Of a DNA stretch of 64,000 nt, positions 51,748-62,479 are shown one piece after another. The translations under genes and the position numbers were made by a program. Origin of the DNA: Lucinisca nassula (Eukaryota > Mollusca > Bivalvia > Lucinida > Lucinidae); the NCBI GenBank assembly GCA_963580285.1, contig OY757010.1:66486406-66550405 (forward strand), in the 5' to 3' direction. The notes under the pieces are model-generated. The model had not been told where the DNA came from, made no database searches, and worked only from the letters and a program-made list of their open reading frames with translations. The stretch's first letter is position 1, and each line of letters opens with the position of its first letter.

Positions 51748-53335
51748 TTGTCGCACCTGCTTGTAGCAGGGTGCGACATAGGCATCCGATTTTCCATCCG
51801 TGCGTCCGTTCATCCCTGCGTGCGTCCGTTCACATTTACGTCGAAGTTCGACATTTACGTCAAAGTTTTTATTTTACAAACCTCATTTACCATCAAACCT
51901 TACATGAAACATCTCGTAGACCTTCTCACTTTGTAAGCACCTTGAGCTGGTGATTTTGACCTATATTTTGCGCCCCAGTGACTTTGACCATTACGTCGGA
52001 GTTCAACATTTACGTCGAAGTTCGACATTTACGTCAAAGTTTTTATTTAAAGACCTCAGCTACCATCAAACATTACATGAAACATCTCATAGACCTTCTC
52101 ACTTTGTAAGCACCTTGACCTGGTGAATTTGACCTATATTTTGCGCTCCAGTGACTTTTTCCATTACGTCGAAGTTCGACATTTACGTCAAAGTTTGTAT
52201 TGTAATCAACTATAAGACTAAACAACCATCAAACCTTTCATGAAGCATCACCCTGAGCTCCTGACTAGGCAAGCACCTTGACCCGGTGACCTTGACCTAT
52301 ATTTTACGCTTCAGTGAGTTTGACACAAATTACGTCAATGTTCCAGATTTTCTCAAATAAAAGGCCTACACCAATAAAATCTTGAATAGTGTTTCTCCTT
52401 GATGTATTGACTCTGCAGGTACCTTGACATGGTGACCGTGACCTATATTTTACGCTCCACTGACTTCGACAGATTTTACATCGAAGTTCCAGAACTCCTC
52501 AAATAAAAGGCCCACAACCATCTAATCTTGCATAGTGCTTCTCCTAGATGTACTGACTCTGCAGTTACCTTGACCCGGTGACCTTGACCTATATTTTACG
52601 CTGCAGCGACTTTGACAAATTTTTATGTCGAAGTTCCAGATCTCTGCAAATAAAAGGCCTACAGCCATCAAAGCTTGCATAATGCTGCTCCTGGATGTAC
52701 TGATTCTGCAGGTACATACCTTGACCTGGTGACCTTGACCTGTATTTTACGCTCCATTGACTTTGACACAATTTGCGTCAATGTTCCAGATCTTCTCAAA
52801 TAAAAGGCCTGTAACCACCAAATCTTGAATAGTGGTTCTCCTAGATTCTACTAGTAGATGTACTGGCTTTGCAGGTACCTTGACTTGGTGACCTTCACCT
52901 ATTTTTTGCACTCCATTGACTTTAACACATTTTAGGTCGACATTCCATATCTTCTTAACTATAAGGCCTACAACCACCAAACCTTGCATAGTGCTTCTCC
53001 TACATTTACTTACTCTGTGGGTACCTTGACCTGTCAACCTTAACCTATATTATGCACTCCAGCGACTTTTACGTCAATGTTCAATATGTCCTAAAATAAA
53101 TGGCCTACAGCCACCAAACTTTGCATAGTACTTCTCCTCATTGTACTGATTTGGCACGTACCTTGACCTGGTGACCATGGCCTATATTTTTGGTCCAGTG
53201 ACTTTGACACATTTTACATCAACTATCAACTGCTATGAAATTTACTTAATTAATAACAACATTCTGAGTGTGGCTTAGATGACTTGCCCCCAGCAATGCG
53301 ACGCCGCCTTCTGCAGAATTCTTGTTAGGAATTTT
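51748..53335 (+). mobile_element. Tandem-repeat-core element, family H (plus orientation)
   Basis: It opens with AATTTTTGTCGCACCTGCTT, GTAGCAGGGTGCGACATAGG (a hairpin) and GTGCGTCCGTTCATCC repeats. On the other strand the end of the element at 9889-10981 reads the same way. About nine monomers of ~150-170 bp follow, with TACGTCGAAGTTC and GGTGACCTTGACCTATATTT blocks. It closes near GCAATGCGACGCCGCCTTCT. It has no coding frame. Confidence 0.75.
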
Positions 53336-53339
53336 TTGG

Positions 53340-53880
53340 CAGGTCATGCTCAGTATGGACAGGGTGTGTTGTGTATCAAGGTTCTTTAGTCTGGAGGTAG
53401 CCTGGCAATCAGGCCCTGTATTTAGTCATTCTTATTAACAAGGTACACAACTACAGTACACCTGTAGAAATATGTATTATTATTTGCCCCTTATCTAAAA
53501 TACAGACATTATTTAATTAAGAACATAATATTAGTGCATATTTTGCAATGATTTAATGAAACTACTTTATTTAACAGACTGATACCAGTCTAGTCTGGAG
53601 GCTTCATGTTTGGGAAATGAAGCTAAACACAAGACTAAATATTAAGCCAAGCATGAAAAGTACATTCCATGTTGTGGGGTGCATCATGGCAGATGTGTGT
53701 GTATTGTAAAAATCCTAAAAATTTGGACACCTTGAAGACTTGCTGTAATTCGCCCAAACTTTTAACATTTGTTTCATGATCCAGCAAGAGTCCAAAAAGT
53801 GAGGACGGAATGAATGTTGCCATACCAAAGGATTGATGCCACAACTTTATTGTCAGTCAAATGTGCATAAGACTGATTCA
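53340..53880. repeat. Remnants of the array split by element H
   Basis: GACAGGGTGTGTTGTGTATC, TAGTCTGGAGG and CAAGCATGAAAAGTA repeat motifs of 51400-51500. No gene was recognised. Confidence 0.5.
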
Positions 53881-53895
53881 CCAGGTCCAGCTGGT

Positions 53896-54060
53896 GAGTG
53901 AGTGAGTGTTTGAGTTGTACATCCCACTAGCAGCTAAGGTCATACGCAGATGGGACCTCAGTTTAAAGACTCATCCGAAAGTCTGGAGAAGCCTGGGATC
54001 GATCCTGCGACCCCTGGTTTACAAGGCGAGTAGCGTAACCACTACACCACGTAGGCTTCT
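53896..54060 (-). mobile_element. tRNA-derived SINE-1 with 13-bp target duplication
   Basis: AGGTCCAGCTGGT flanks both sides (53883-53895 and 54061-54073). On the minus strand the tRNA-like head with B box GGATCGATCCC and the body are the same as at 41281. Confidence 0.9.
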
Positions 54061-54355
54061 AGGTCCAGCTGGTAATGCATACATGTGGTAAGGGATAGAA
54101 TAACAAAATGTCTTCTCAAATAAATTGTTTATTACTTTTGTCCAAATACACCATTTATACAAGACACAATGTTGTTTTTATATTAATATCAACAGAGTCA
54201 TTTAGAGGACTGGCAGCTCACCTTTTTTCCCATGAACAGTTCATAACATTTTAAGGGAAATGGATATACCCGGCACATTTGTCCCCATATTTACAAGGGA
54301 GAAAACTTTTTTGACTTACTGTTTGCTTTTATACCAACGGATGCGTTCTGGAAGT

Positions 54356-54423
54356 GGGGTCTACTCTTAGGGGAAAGAATTTGCTCCAAAGGAGCAAATT
54401 CTTTCCTCTAAGAGTAGACCCCC
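54356..54423. repeat. Perfect-type hairpin, 30-bp arms
   Basis: GGGGTCTACTCTTAGGGGAA, AGAATTTGCTCC and then the complement GGAGCAAATTCTTTCCTCTA, AGAGTAGACCCC. Related half-copies are near 60310-60400, so this is probably the centre of another MITE. Confidence 0.8.
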
Positions 54424-54544
54424 TATTGATATGGGTGACAAAACAGTTTTCCAATGAGTTGTGTCCCCTAGGATGTATCCACTCACCTTAAAGAAACATC
54501 ACAGACAAGTCCTACATACCTGCCCAACAAAGACATAAGATATA

Positions 54545-54890
54545 AGTCTTTACATATTTGTACCAGAACATTTATTTAAAATATATCCAATGTGCTCAGA
54601 AGCAATATGACGTTTTTAAATAAATTATCTCCCTTTGGTAGCAAAAAAATAAGGAAGTACACAATTCTGCAAAGGGGCGCAATTTAATTGCCTTCCTTTT
54701 GTAAAATTAAGTTACTTCCTTTGAGAACATTTATCAAAAATACATTCAAAATGCTCAAACAATATGACTTTTTAAAATGAATTGTCTCCCTTTGGTAGAT
54801 AAAATAAGCAAGTAAGCATTTCTGCCAAGGGAGGCAATTCAACTGCCTACTTTTTGCAAAGTTAAGTTACATCCCTTGAGAGCTTTATCA
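54545..54890 (+). repeat. Tandem duplication, 2 x ~175 bp
   Basis: AGAACATTTAT, then CAATATGACxTTTTTAAA, ATCTCCCTTTGGTAG and AAGTTACTTCCTTTGAG occur in the same order twice (from about 54566 and 54725). Confidence 0.75.
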
Positions 54891-55404
54891 TTATCATCGT
54901 TTTCTTTTTTCTCCAAGATTTTTTGTGCTTGAAAACACACACTTTACAATACGTCTCTTGTCCAATGGAAACATGAACAAATTTCAGACGGCTTAAAATT
55001 TCAGCGAAACTGCACAGCACTACTTCTTTCATAGCCAGGGCTATATTATCTACAAAAGAAAGGGAGCATGCCCTCCTGTGACTCATACTTGTTTTTAGTA
55101 GCAATCAATTAACAGCAACAGTTTAACTCGATAAGGCAATGCAGCAATCAACAATGTTATAACAATATTTACAATTTTTTTCGTAAAACAGCGTTACCAT
55201 TGATAAAATTCGATAAAACTACTAGACATGTAAAACATTTATAAGATTCATGACGAATGACATCTGACCCAATATTTATGCTCATGGTCAAAAACATAAA
55301 ATGAATCTATGAAGTATGATGAGTACTCAGTGAAGAAAGAGTCTGACCAAATTTCTCAGTTTATATAGCCCAAGTTTTCTTTTTCAATTCTTAATAATAG
55401 CAGT

Positions 55405-55726
55405 GTGTGTGTGAATTCGGGTTTAACGTCGCTTTCAACAATTTTTCAGTCATATGTCTGGTTGCGACAGGGAGCTCAATGCTCACTTTTATAGTGCTGC
55501 CTCACTGAAGTATCATGTCCCAGACACATTACATGATACCACACCCAGTCACATTATCCTGACACGGGATCGACCAGTCCTAGCTCTTCCCCGTATATCC
55601 GAGTGCCAAGCGAGGAGCAGCTAGTACCATTTTTAACGACTTTGGTATGTCGCGGCCCGGGATCGAACCCGAGACCTCCCGTTCCCCGGAGTGGACACTC
55701 TACCAATGGAGCTATCGGGGCCGGTA
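55405..55726 (-). mobile_element. tRNA-derived SINE-2 with 14-bp target duplication
   Basis: On the minus strand it starts GGCCCCGATAGCTCCATTGG with an A box, then GGTTCGATCCC as B box in tRNA-like spacing. A ~240 bp body follows, ending GAAAGCGACGTTAAACCCGA, then a CACACAC tail. TTAATAATAGCAGT flanks both sides (55391-55404 and 55727-55740). It is full length and recent. Confidence 0.92.
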
Positions 55727-55789
55727 TTAATAATAGCAGTTCTGCATTTTTTATTTATTACATTTTTCTGCATGATGCCACTTAGGACA

Positions 55790-56035
55790 GGGCCCAGTTG
55801 TTCAAAGCATCGTCAGCTTAACAAGCTCGTTAGTGGTCAAATTGTTAACTGTTCTATCAAGTACAATATCTAAACTTTTGAATATTTTTGCTGAAAAAAT
55901 GTGAGTAGCTTTTGCATATGCAAAAGCTACTCACATTTTTTTCAGCAAAAATATTAATATATTTGCCATATTACATGATCAAAGTTTTAATGATTCCTTA
56001 ACTAACGACAACATTAGCCTTGAACAACTGGCCCC
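55790..56035. mobile_element. MITE-C, most complete copy
   Basis: The ends GGGCCCAGTTGTTCAAAGCA and TTGAACAACTGGCCCC are inverted. The centre GTGAGTAGCTTTTGCATATG and complement is perfect, with TATTTTTGCTGAAAA and its mirror on both sides. Confidence 0.9.
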
Positions 56036-56420
56036 TAATATATCTTCAAACAACTAGGCCAAAGATGAGTGGGCATAAATATATTGCTACTAAAATGTTT
56101 GTAATAGGCGACAATTTAATTCTCTTTGGAAAATCAGTGTATTTTCATGCCTGTTTTCAGTCAGTCTTCAATTTGAATATTGTTATATCAGAGACTATAT
56201 ATTTAGTGGGTCTGATTGCTGTACTCATGACTATGTGATGTTTTAAGAAAGAAAAAGGTCAAAGGTTACCAGTCAGGGTCATTTGGGTAACTATATTCTC
56301 TGTGTTAATTAACTAATGAAACAAGGTACAAGTCTGACACACTGGGTAATTAATTTTTATCTAAGACACAAAGTGAGATTAGATTCAATATGAATGAGAT
56401 GTTACATAAAACTGCGTCAG

Positions 56421-56452
<32 letters not shown>
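56421..56452. repeat. (GAT)n microsatellite
   Basis: About ten GAT units. Confidence 0.95.
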
Positions 56453-56454
<2 letters not shown>

Positions 56455-56544
56455 AAGTGACGATGGTGATGACAAAGGTAGTGAAAATTCAGGTGTATTG
56501 ACAGGTTTAACAACATTACATATTTTTATCATAACATTACTGTA

Positions 56545-56757
56545 TTAACCCTTGTCCTGCTGAGCCCGGATATGCCTTATTTTCCAAACAATGAAGATCC
56601 AGATCAGATGGCTTCAGACGAAGCCATCTGATCAGGATCTACATTGTTTGCCACTCAGATTGTAAATTTGTTGCAATAATTTGCATCAAGTAATCTGATT
56701 GGTTGATAATCGGTAGTGGGTGTGGCATATTAAAATATTCAGCAGGACAAGGGTTAA
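56545..56757. mobile_element. MITE-B, complete copy
   Basis: TTAACCCTTGTCCTGCTGAG to GCAGGACAAGGGTTAA, with a central hairpin including GCTTCAGACGAAGCC. Confidence 0.9.
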
Positions 56758-56764
56758 TTTTTCT

Positions 56765-56870
56765 AATCATTGGGACACTTTTGCCTGATCAAACAGAGCA
56801 GACCCAGATCAGAATGCTCCTGCAGGAGCAGGCTGATCTGGGTCCACACTGTTTGCAAACACAGTCATGT
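56765..56870. mobile_element. Hairpin relic (GCAGACCCAGATCAG type)
   Basis: CAGAGCAGACCCAGATCAGA, ATGCTCCTGCAGGAGCA, GGCTGATCTGGGTCCACACT is an inverted pair similar to the MITE-B and MITE-F cores. Confidence 0.6.
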
Positions 56871-57136
56871 TTTTTACCCATCACCGACTAAAAGAATTAC
56901 CTTGTTCTCAAATAGTAAACTAAGGTGTCTCAATATTCAGTTAATAAATGATCAGGAGTTCTCTCCCCTAGTAGCCTACACAAACAAGATAGACAATTTC
57001 ATGCAGTTACAACAGTGATGTAAATGAGGAATTATTTCCCTTGTATCACTGATATAAAGGACAATTCAGAGTACATACAAGTTTCATTATTCAATCACTC
57101 ATTGTTTATCACTCTCTCTGCTAATTCAGCAGACAA

Positions 57137-57262
57137 AAAATTGTTGGTATTTTTATTTTTCCCGGAAAACATGATTCGACATTTCATGCAAATTGTCTCC
57201 TATGGAGACAATTTGCATGCAATGTCAAATGTTTTCTGGGAAAAATAAGAAAAAATAATTCA
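57137..57262. mobile_element. Palindromic MITE (TATTTTTCCCGGAAAACAT type)
   Basis: TATTTTTATTTTTCCCGGAA, AACATGATTCGACATTTCAT, GCAAATTGTCTCC is mirrored from 57201. Only one copy was seen. Confidence 0.7.
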
Positions 57263-57562
57263 AAATGTCTGCAAAAAAAAAAAATACCCAGCATGCACTC
57301 ACTGGCATTGTATTCAGCAAATACCAGCATTACGGCCTGCAAGACGGTGTAAGCACTTGATGGTTTAAGTAATATTCCCCCAATAACATCTGTTCTTCTA
57401 TGACGTGCACTGCTTAGATAAGATAACTATCTTTTTCGAAGGATAAAAAAATTTCGTAAGCTTCAAATGCAGCCTATTGTTTCGGTCATTTCATCGTTCC
57501 ATCTTATCGATATTCTGCCATATTGGTTTCAGTCACATATGCCTGGCAACAGGCCTTTTATT

Positions 57563-57775
57563 TTAACCCTTATCTTGCTGTTCACGACAACCCCTATCGT
57601 TGCAAACAGTGTAGATCCAGATCAGATGGCTTCTGAAGAAGCCATCTGATCATGATCTACACTGTTTGGTATTTAGTTAATGAATTTGTAGCAATTAATT
57701 ACATTAAGTAATTTGATTGGTTGATAGACAGAAATGGGTGTGGCTTAAATGAATATTCTGCAAGATAAGGGTTAA
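57563..57775. mobile_element. MITE-B, complete copy
   Basis: TTAACCCTTATCTTGCTGTT to GCAAGATAAGGGTTAA, with hairpin GATGGCTTCTGAAGAAGCCA at the centre. Confidence 0.9.
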
Positions 57776-57889
57776 TTTCAAGAATATTTCACTTTTATGA
57801 AAAATTATTATTCATGGAAGTAGATGCAGGAAAACCAAAGTTGGTTTTCCCACTATGTCATCAGGTAAACAAGTCCATGTAATGAACAC

Positions 57890-58140
57890 CCCCACTAAAC
57901 CCATCTTTATACCGCGAAAAGTGGACAGGGGTACACATTAGTTTCCTTATTTCTGCTCCAAAACATAGATTGTGGGTACTCATTAGAACCACCTCATTGA
58001 GGTGGTTCTAATGAGCACTAACAATCTATATTTTACAGCAGCAATTAGAAAAATAAGCTTTACCCCTGTAAACCCCAGTTTTACTATATAGAGGTGGGGT
58101 TCAAGGGGGTCAAAATTATATAGGCGTGTTTTTCTGATGC
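57890..58140. mobile_element. MITE-A, nearly complete copy
   Basis: The centre GGGTACTCATTAGAACCACC and mirror, shoulders TTTCTGCTCCAAAACATAGA, and a right part with ACCCCTGTAAACCCCAGTTT and TATAGGCGTGTTTTT. It matches 5153-5420. Confidence 0.85.
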
Positions 58141-58503
58141 ACATCACTGACCACATGCTATCATCTATAGTTTTGAGCATAGATGAGGGAAATGATGCAT
58201 ACCCTTGTAATCCCTACTTTCTCTTGCATAAAGTAGTATTTACATGGGTATTAATTACATAGACTTGTTAACATCGTTTACATTATATAATCATCTCTAA
58301 AACCCAAACATTCCAAAAAAAAAAAAAAATGGAAAAATTAATTAAAAACAAATCATGCAACCATTTTTTATTAAAATCTTTATCTGTATAAATTCCAAAT
58401 TGCATGCAATTAATTTTTAATTATAAAACCATAATTCATAATTTTTCTTACAGATTTACCATTTTTATCAACAACAGTTCAAATTAAAATTTCAGGTAAA
58501 AAT
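58141..58503. other. AT-rich stretch without a recognised feature
   Basis: It contains an A-run (about 58316-58329) and no coding frame. Confidence 0.55.
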
Positions 58504-58504
58504 G

Positions 58505-58715
58505 TTAACTCTTATCTTGCTGTTCACGACAATTCCTATCTTTGCAAACAGTGTAGATCCAGATCAGATGGCTTCTGAAGAAGCCATCTGATCAGGCTCT
58601 ACACTGTTTGACATTCAGTATATGAATTTGTAGCAATAAATTACATCAAGTATTACTAATCTGATTGTTTCAAAGTCAGGTGTGGCTGAAATGAATATTC
58701 AGCAGGTTAAGACTA
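58505..58715. mobile_element. MITE-B copy
   Basis: TTAACTCTTATCTTGCTGTT at the left, the standard hairpin with GAAGAAGCC, and a decayed right end ATTCAGCAGGTTAAG. Confidence 0.85.
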
Positions 58716-58863
58716 TACAAGAGGATGAAAACCAAAAAACTTTTAAAAATCACTAATGTTCCAAAACAAAAATAGATTAATCCTAATAAATTTTGCCACA
58801 CCCACTAGTATCTATCATCCAATCAAATTACTTGGTGTAATGCATTTGTCCAATTCATCAACT

Positions 58864-59224
58864 CAGGGCCTGACAAATCCATTGCCCAGCTGCCCGGGAC
58901 AAGTCTAAATTTTGGCTGGACAAGTGAGTGTTTGAGTTTTTATGTCCCACCAACAGCTAAGGTCATAAGGAAATGGGACCTCGGTTTAAAGACTCATCCG
59001 AAAGTCTGGAGAAGCCCGGGATCGATCCTGCGATCCCTGGTTTACAAGGGGAGTAGCGTAACCACTACACCACGGAGGCTTCTATTGCTGGGCAAGTGAT
59101 TTTTTTTATTTCACTTGCCCAGAAAAATGTATACAATATATAAGGAATATTGTAATTCCAAGCTATTTTCAAGATGCTTGGGACTGCCGGGCAAGTGAAT
59201 GTAACTTGGATTTGTCAGGCCCTG
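58864..59224. mobile_element. TIR element CAGGGCCTGACAAATCC, middle layer of the nest
   Basis: The ends CAGGGCCTGACAAATCCA and TGGATTTGTCAGGCCCTG are perfect inverted repeats; CAGGG/CCCTG ends resemble hAT elements. GGGCAAGTGA blocks occur inside. A SINE-1 has inserted in it. Confidence 0.85.
58928..59086 (-). mobile_element. tRNA-derived SINE-1, innermost layer of the nest
   Basis: GCTGGACAAGTGA (58915-58927) and GCTGGGCAAGTGA (59087-59099) are the target duplication. The SINE matches those at 41281 and 53896. Confidence 0.9.
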
Positions 59225-59654
59225 TAAACTGAATCACAGTGTAGATCCTGATCAGATGGCTTCTTCTGAAGCCATCTGATCAGGATCTACACTGTTTGCA
59301 AAACAGGGTTTGTCATATTCAGCAGGATATGGGTGAAAAGAAAAAAATCCTTATATACCTACTCTATGGAATAACCGAGACATAAAACAGATTTTCCAAT
59401 TACTTGGCTATAATCTCCAATTTTTGTGTGTGTTGCAATTTCAGGAAGATTATTAGAGTTACCAACTGAAATCGAAAGATTATCGATGGGTGGCCATGAT
59501 TGAAATTACAGGTGACTAGATAACAAAAATGATCCGAAATATGCAATTTGTTTTCAGTCCTCCTGGGTGTTATGTTCAGAGCAGGTTTCATACCTTTCAT
59601 TCCTGAGTTTCTGATCTGGACTCTTCCATTTTTGAAATGGACTTGTCCATTCTT

Positions 59655-60085
59655 ATTTTGTTTGTTTGAATTGGGGTTTAACATCACCATCAACACTATT
59701 TAGGTCATTTTGGAGACGTTGCTTCCAATTTTTTTTGGACTTTTACCAGACATTCAGATGAAATGACATTCCAAGCCCTGCTGTCCAATGAAACCAATAG
59801 GGTTTATGTGCATGGACGGTCTGACTTGCACCACTTTGCTTGGGCAAAATTTTAGGGTCACTGGTGGGGCCTGGTTGGCCGAAACTAGCTAGTCTGGCCC
59901 AGAAAACATGTACACTCTCTGTTTTCCAGTTCTGTGGTGTATTCCTTGCTTCCGCAGGATGGCCCTTTCTGGAACATATTAGACCTTCTAAGCAGTTTAA
60001 CAGTACACATGCAGTCGGTTTCAGCTCTACGTGGAAGCAGCTTCGGTTGCAGCCCAACCTATTTCTCCAAGCCCAGATGGGCGGG
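59655..60085 (-). mobile_element. SINE-4 with an internal ~130 bp extra segment
   Basis: The tail side (TTTGTTTGTTTGAATTGGGG) starts at 59657 and the head side ends CCCAGATGGGCGGGGGCC near 60089. About 59851-59981 has no match in other SINE-4 copies and is an insertion of unknown type. Confidence 0.8.
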
Positions 60086-60255
60086 GGCCAGTCCATTCCT
60101 GTGAATAGGGGGTTAACCAAAATCATTGTCGGTAACAGGATGGCAAACAGTGTTGATCCTGATGAGATGGCTCATTATGAGCACAAGTTCTGCAACGGAA
60201 AGTCAGGTGTTTTTCCGTGGGTGCTCCAGTTTTTGCCAAAATAAAAAAAATAAAA

Positions 60256-60316
60256 TTAGATAACCATTGGATCCTTAAGATAACCATTGGATCCTTAAGA
60301 TGACCATTGGATCCTT
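60256..60316 (+). repeat. Three 20-bp direct repeats
   Basis: TAACCATTGGATCCTTAAGA occurs twice and a changed third time in direct succession. Confidence 0.95.
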
Positions 60317-60571
60317 CTGGAAACAAACTCTTTGGGGCTATTAATAAAAGAAGGAACTCACTCCCTTAAGGAACAAATTCTTTCATTTAAGAGCAGCCCT
60401 ACTACGAGATTTCAAATGCCAGGGGAGAGAAAAGTTTTCCATTGAAAACTTCATTACTTTCCATTACTTTCTCCTAATTGCAGGGTGACAAATAAATGTA
60501 CAGCGGAGTGACTTCCCTTAGAATTTTACCCAGTTATCTGATCCGTGATAATACATGTATTTAGTATTTGT

Positions 60572-60743
60572 ATTCACCTTATTTGCATTATCTGCTGGTT
60601 CCTAGTCTGAAGGTTATCAGTGTTGGAAAAACAGGTAACCAGACCCCCCTGACCTTCAAAGGTCAGGGGGGTCTGGTTACCTGTTTTTCCAATATTGACA
60701 GTGTGCAAGCTGGGAGCCAGGAAATAATGCAAATATAGTGAAT
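60572..60743. mobile_element. MITE-D copy 3
   Basis: TTCACCTTATTTGCATTATC to GCAAATATAGTGAA, with the centre CTGACCTTCAAAGGTCAG flanked by GGTAACCAGACCCCC and its mirror. Confidence 0.9.
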
Positions 60744-60744
60744 A

Positions 60745-61220
60745 ATATGTAAATGAAATGACTTACACTTTGCAAAACTATATTTAACGCTTGCTTTGGG
60801 GGGTGTGGGGTGGAGGAGGGTTATTTGGGGAGAGGGAGTAATGGAAATGCCATTTTTCTAGTCTTGATGAAAAGCTGCCATTTTCTCAAAATCCTAAACA
60901 TCTTTAACCACAGTGAAGTTAATAAGTTACAGTGAAGTTCAGATCTTAATGATTTTTGTCATGACATCATTTTGTTGTTTATATTTTCATAAATGTTTAT
61001 TGGAAACATACGGAAATCCTTAAAAGATTATTGGGGATATTTTCAAGTGCCCAATAAACTTTGGTTATGAAAAATATAATACCTGAAAACGGTAAAAACG
61101 CTGTAACAGAACAAAACTATCAAGATCCTATCTCCAATGTAAGATGCTGACTCGACTGTGTTCATACTCTCTAGAAACAGCCAAAATTTGAGGGCGAAAC
61201 TTCTCTGTCCTGTAAACAAG
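60745..61220. other. Stretch without a recognised gene
   Basis: A G-rich segment lies at 60798-60840. No repeat family or coding was recognised in the rest. Confidence 0.5.
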
Positions 61221-61224
61221 TCTA

Positions 61225-61450
61225 ATGAAAACCCTTGTAAACCCCACTTGATAAACATATGCAGAAAGGTGGGGGTAATAATTGTATATTTTTTTTTTTT
61301 ACTTTTTTTTTACTCTTGTTCAAAAACATTGTGTTTTCTTTTTTCTGCCTAAAATAGATTGTGGGTGCTCATCAGAACAGCCCTGCGGGGCTGTTCTGAT
61401 GAGCACCTACAATCTATTTTAGGCAGAAAAAGAAAAATATAAGAAATTTC
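61225..61450. mobile_element. MITE-A copy
   Basis: The perfect centre GGGTGCTCATCAGAACAGCC and mirror, with shoulders TTTTCTGCCTAAAATAGATT and complement. The loop is CCTGCGGGG, unlike other copies. Confidence 0.8.
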
Positions 61451-61493
61451 ATAAGAGAAAATGTTGTTTTTTTCTCTTACAGACATATTTTTT

Positions 61494-61700
61494 TTAACCC
61501 ATTCTCTCTTATGTAGAATCTCCCATAAAAAATATAGGAGTCAATTTAGAAATTGGGGGTGTCAAGTTGATTTATTTTTTCAAGAATTCATTTTGAAAGA
61601 GGCTGAACTTTTTGCAAACAGCAAAAGCCCCCACCAGACCTCAGAGAATGTGGTATTTGATCGGGGCCTGCACTATTAGTCAATATCCCTTTTTGAGGTT
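61494..61700. mobile_element. MITE-F relic
   Basis: TTAACCCATTCTCTCTTATG, TTTAGAAATTGGGGGTGTC, a GATCGGGGCCTGCACTATT block and TATCCCTTTTTGAGG match parts of MITE-F. Confidence 0.5.
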
Positions 61701-61807
61701 TCCCATTCAGAAAGCGTTGACATGTATTTCAGAAAGGCAAGCATGCACACGATTTATGCCTCACTGAGGCAATTCATTGAATTCATTTTAGGATTTTCAG
61801 GGGTCAG

Positions 61808-62107
61808 TTTGTTTGTTTGATTTGAGGTTTAATGTCCCCGTCAACAGTGTATAGGTCATTTTGAAGATGTTGCATCCAATTTTGTGGGACTTTTACCCAA
61901 CAATGAGATGAAATGACATCTCAAGCCCTGCCACCCAATGAAACCAATAGGGTTTATAAGCATGGACGGGCCGACTCGCACCGCTTTGCCTAGGCAGGCT
62001 TAGATCCTCTAAGCGGTTTACTAGTACCCCTGTGCGGTAGGTTTCAGCTCTGTGTGGAAGCATCATGCAGCCCATCTATTTCTTCAAGCCCTGATGGGCG
62101 AGGGCCA
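61808..62107 (-). mobile_element. SINE-4, full copy with 12-bp target duplication
   Basis: TTCAGGGGTCAG flanks both sides (61796-61807 and 62108-62119). It is full length in minus orientation. Confidence 0.9.
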
Positions 62108-62177
62108 TTCAGGGGTCAGATACTAGTCCTGTAAATACCAAAGACAAAAAAGACTATGAAAGAAAGAGTTTTGCCTA

Positions 62178-62400
62178 TGGAATACATTTCCAGGAAAATT
62201 TCTATATTAAGACCACCTTTGGGACTGTTCAAAAGTGGTCTGTAAGACCACTTTTGAACAGTCCCAAAGATGGTCCCTGACCAGGGAACACTGTGCGCAA
62301 CATACATAAAGGAAGGTTAAGTGAAACCTTCAAAGTAAGCTTTTTAAAACGAAATTAGTCTTAATTTTAAGTGGTCTTAATAGTGGAATTTTACTGTATA
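62178..62400. mobile_element. MITE-E copy
   Basis: The right end TAATAGTGGAATTTTACTGT, then ATA mirrors the start of the copy at 20220. A hairpin GGGACTGTTCAAAAGTGGTC and complement lies near the left end. Confidence 0.7.
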
Positions 62401-62479
62401 ACCCAACAGATCCATGTGACATAGTGCAGTCTTTAATATCTCAAAAATGGTTATTCTTCCGAGAGTAATTTGTAACATT

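Larger units (their letters stand above)
58776..59336. mobile_element. MITE-B, outer layer of a three-level nest
   Basis: The left part (TTAATCCTAATAAATTTTGC to 58863) and the right part (59225 to GGATATGGGTGAA, with the full hairpin at 59240-59300) are halves of one MITE-B. Confidence 0.8.

Noticed and set aside
55655..55726. Functional tRNA gene on the minus strand
   Set aside because: It is the head of SINE-2, with the body, tail and a 14-bp target duplication.
59840..60244. 134-codon frame crossing SINE-4
   Set aside because: It is made of SINE-4 and the inserted segment; the opposite strand has a similar length frame, as expected for a repeat.
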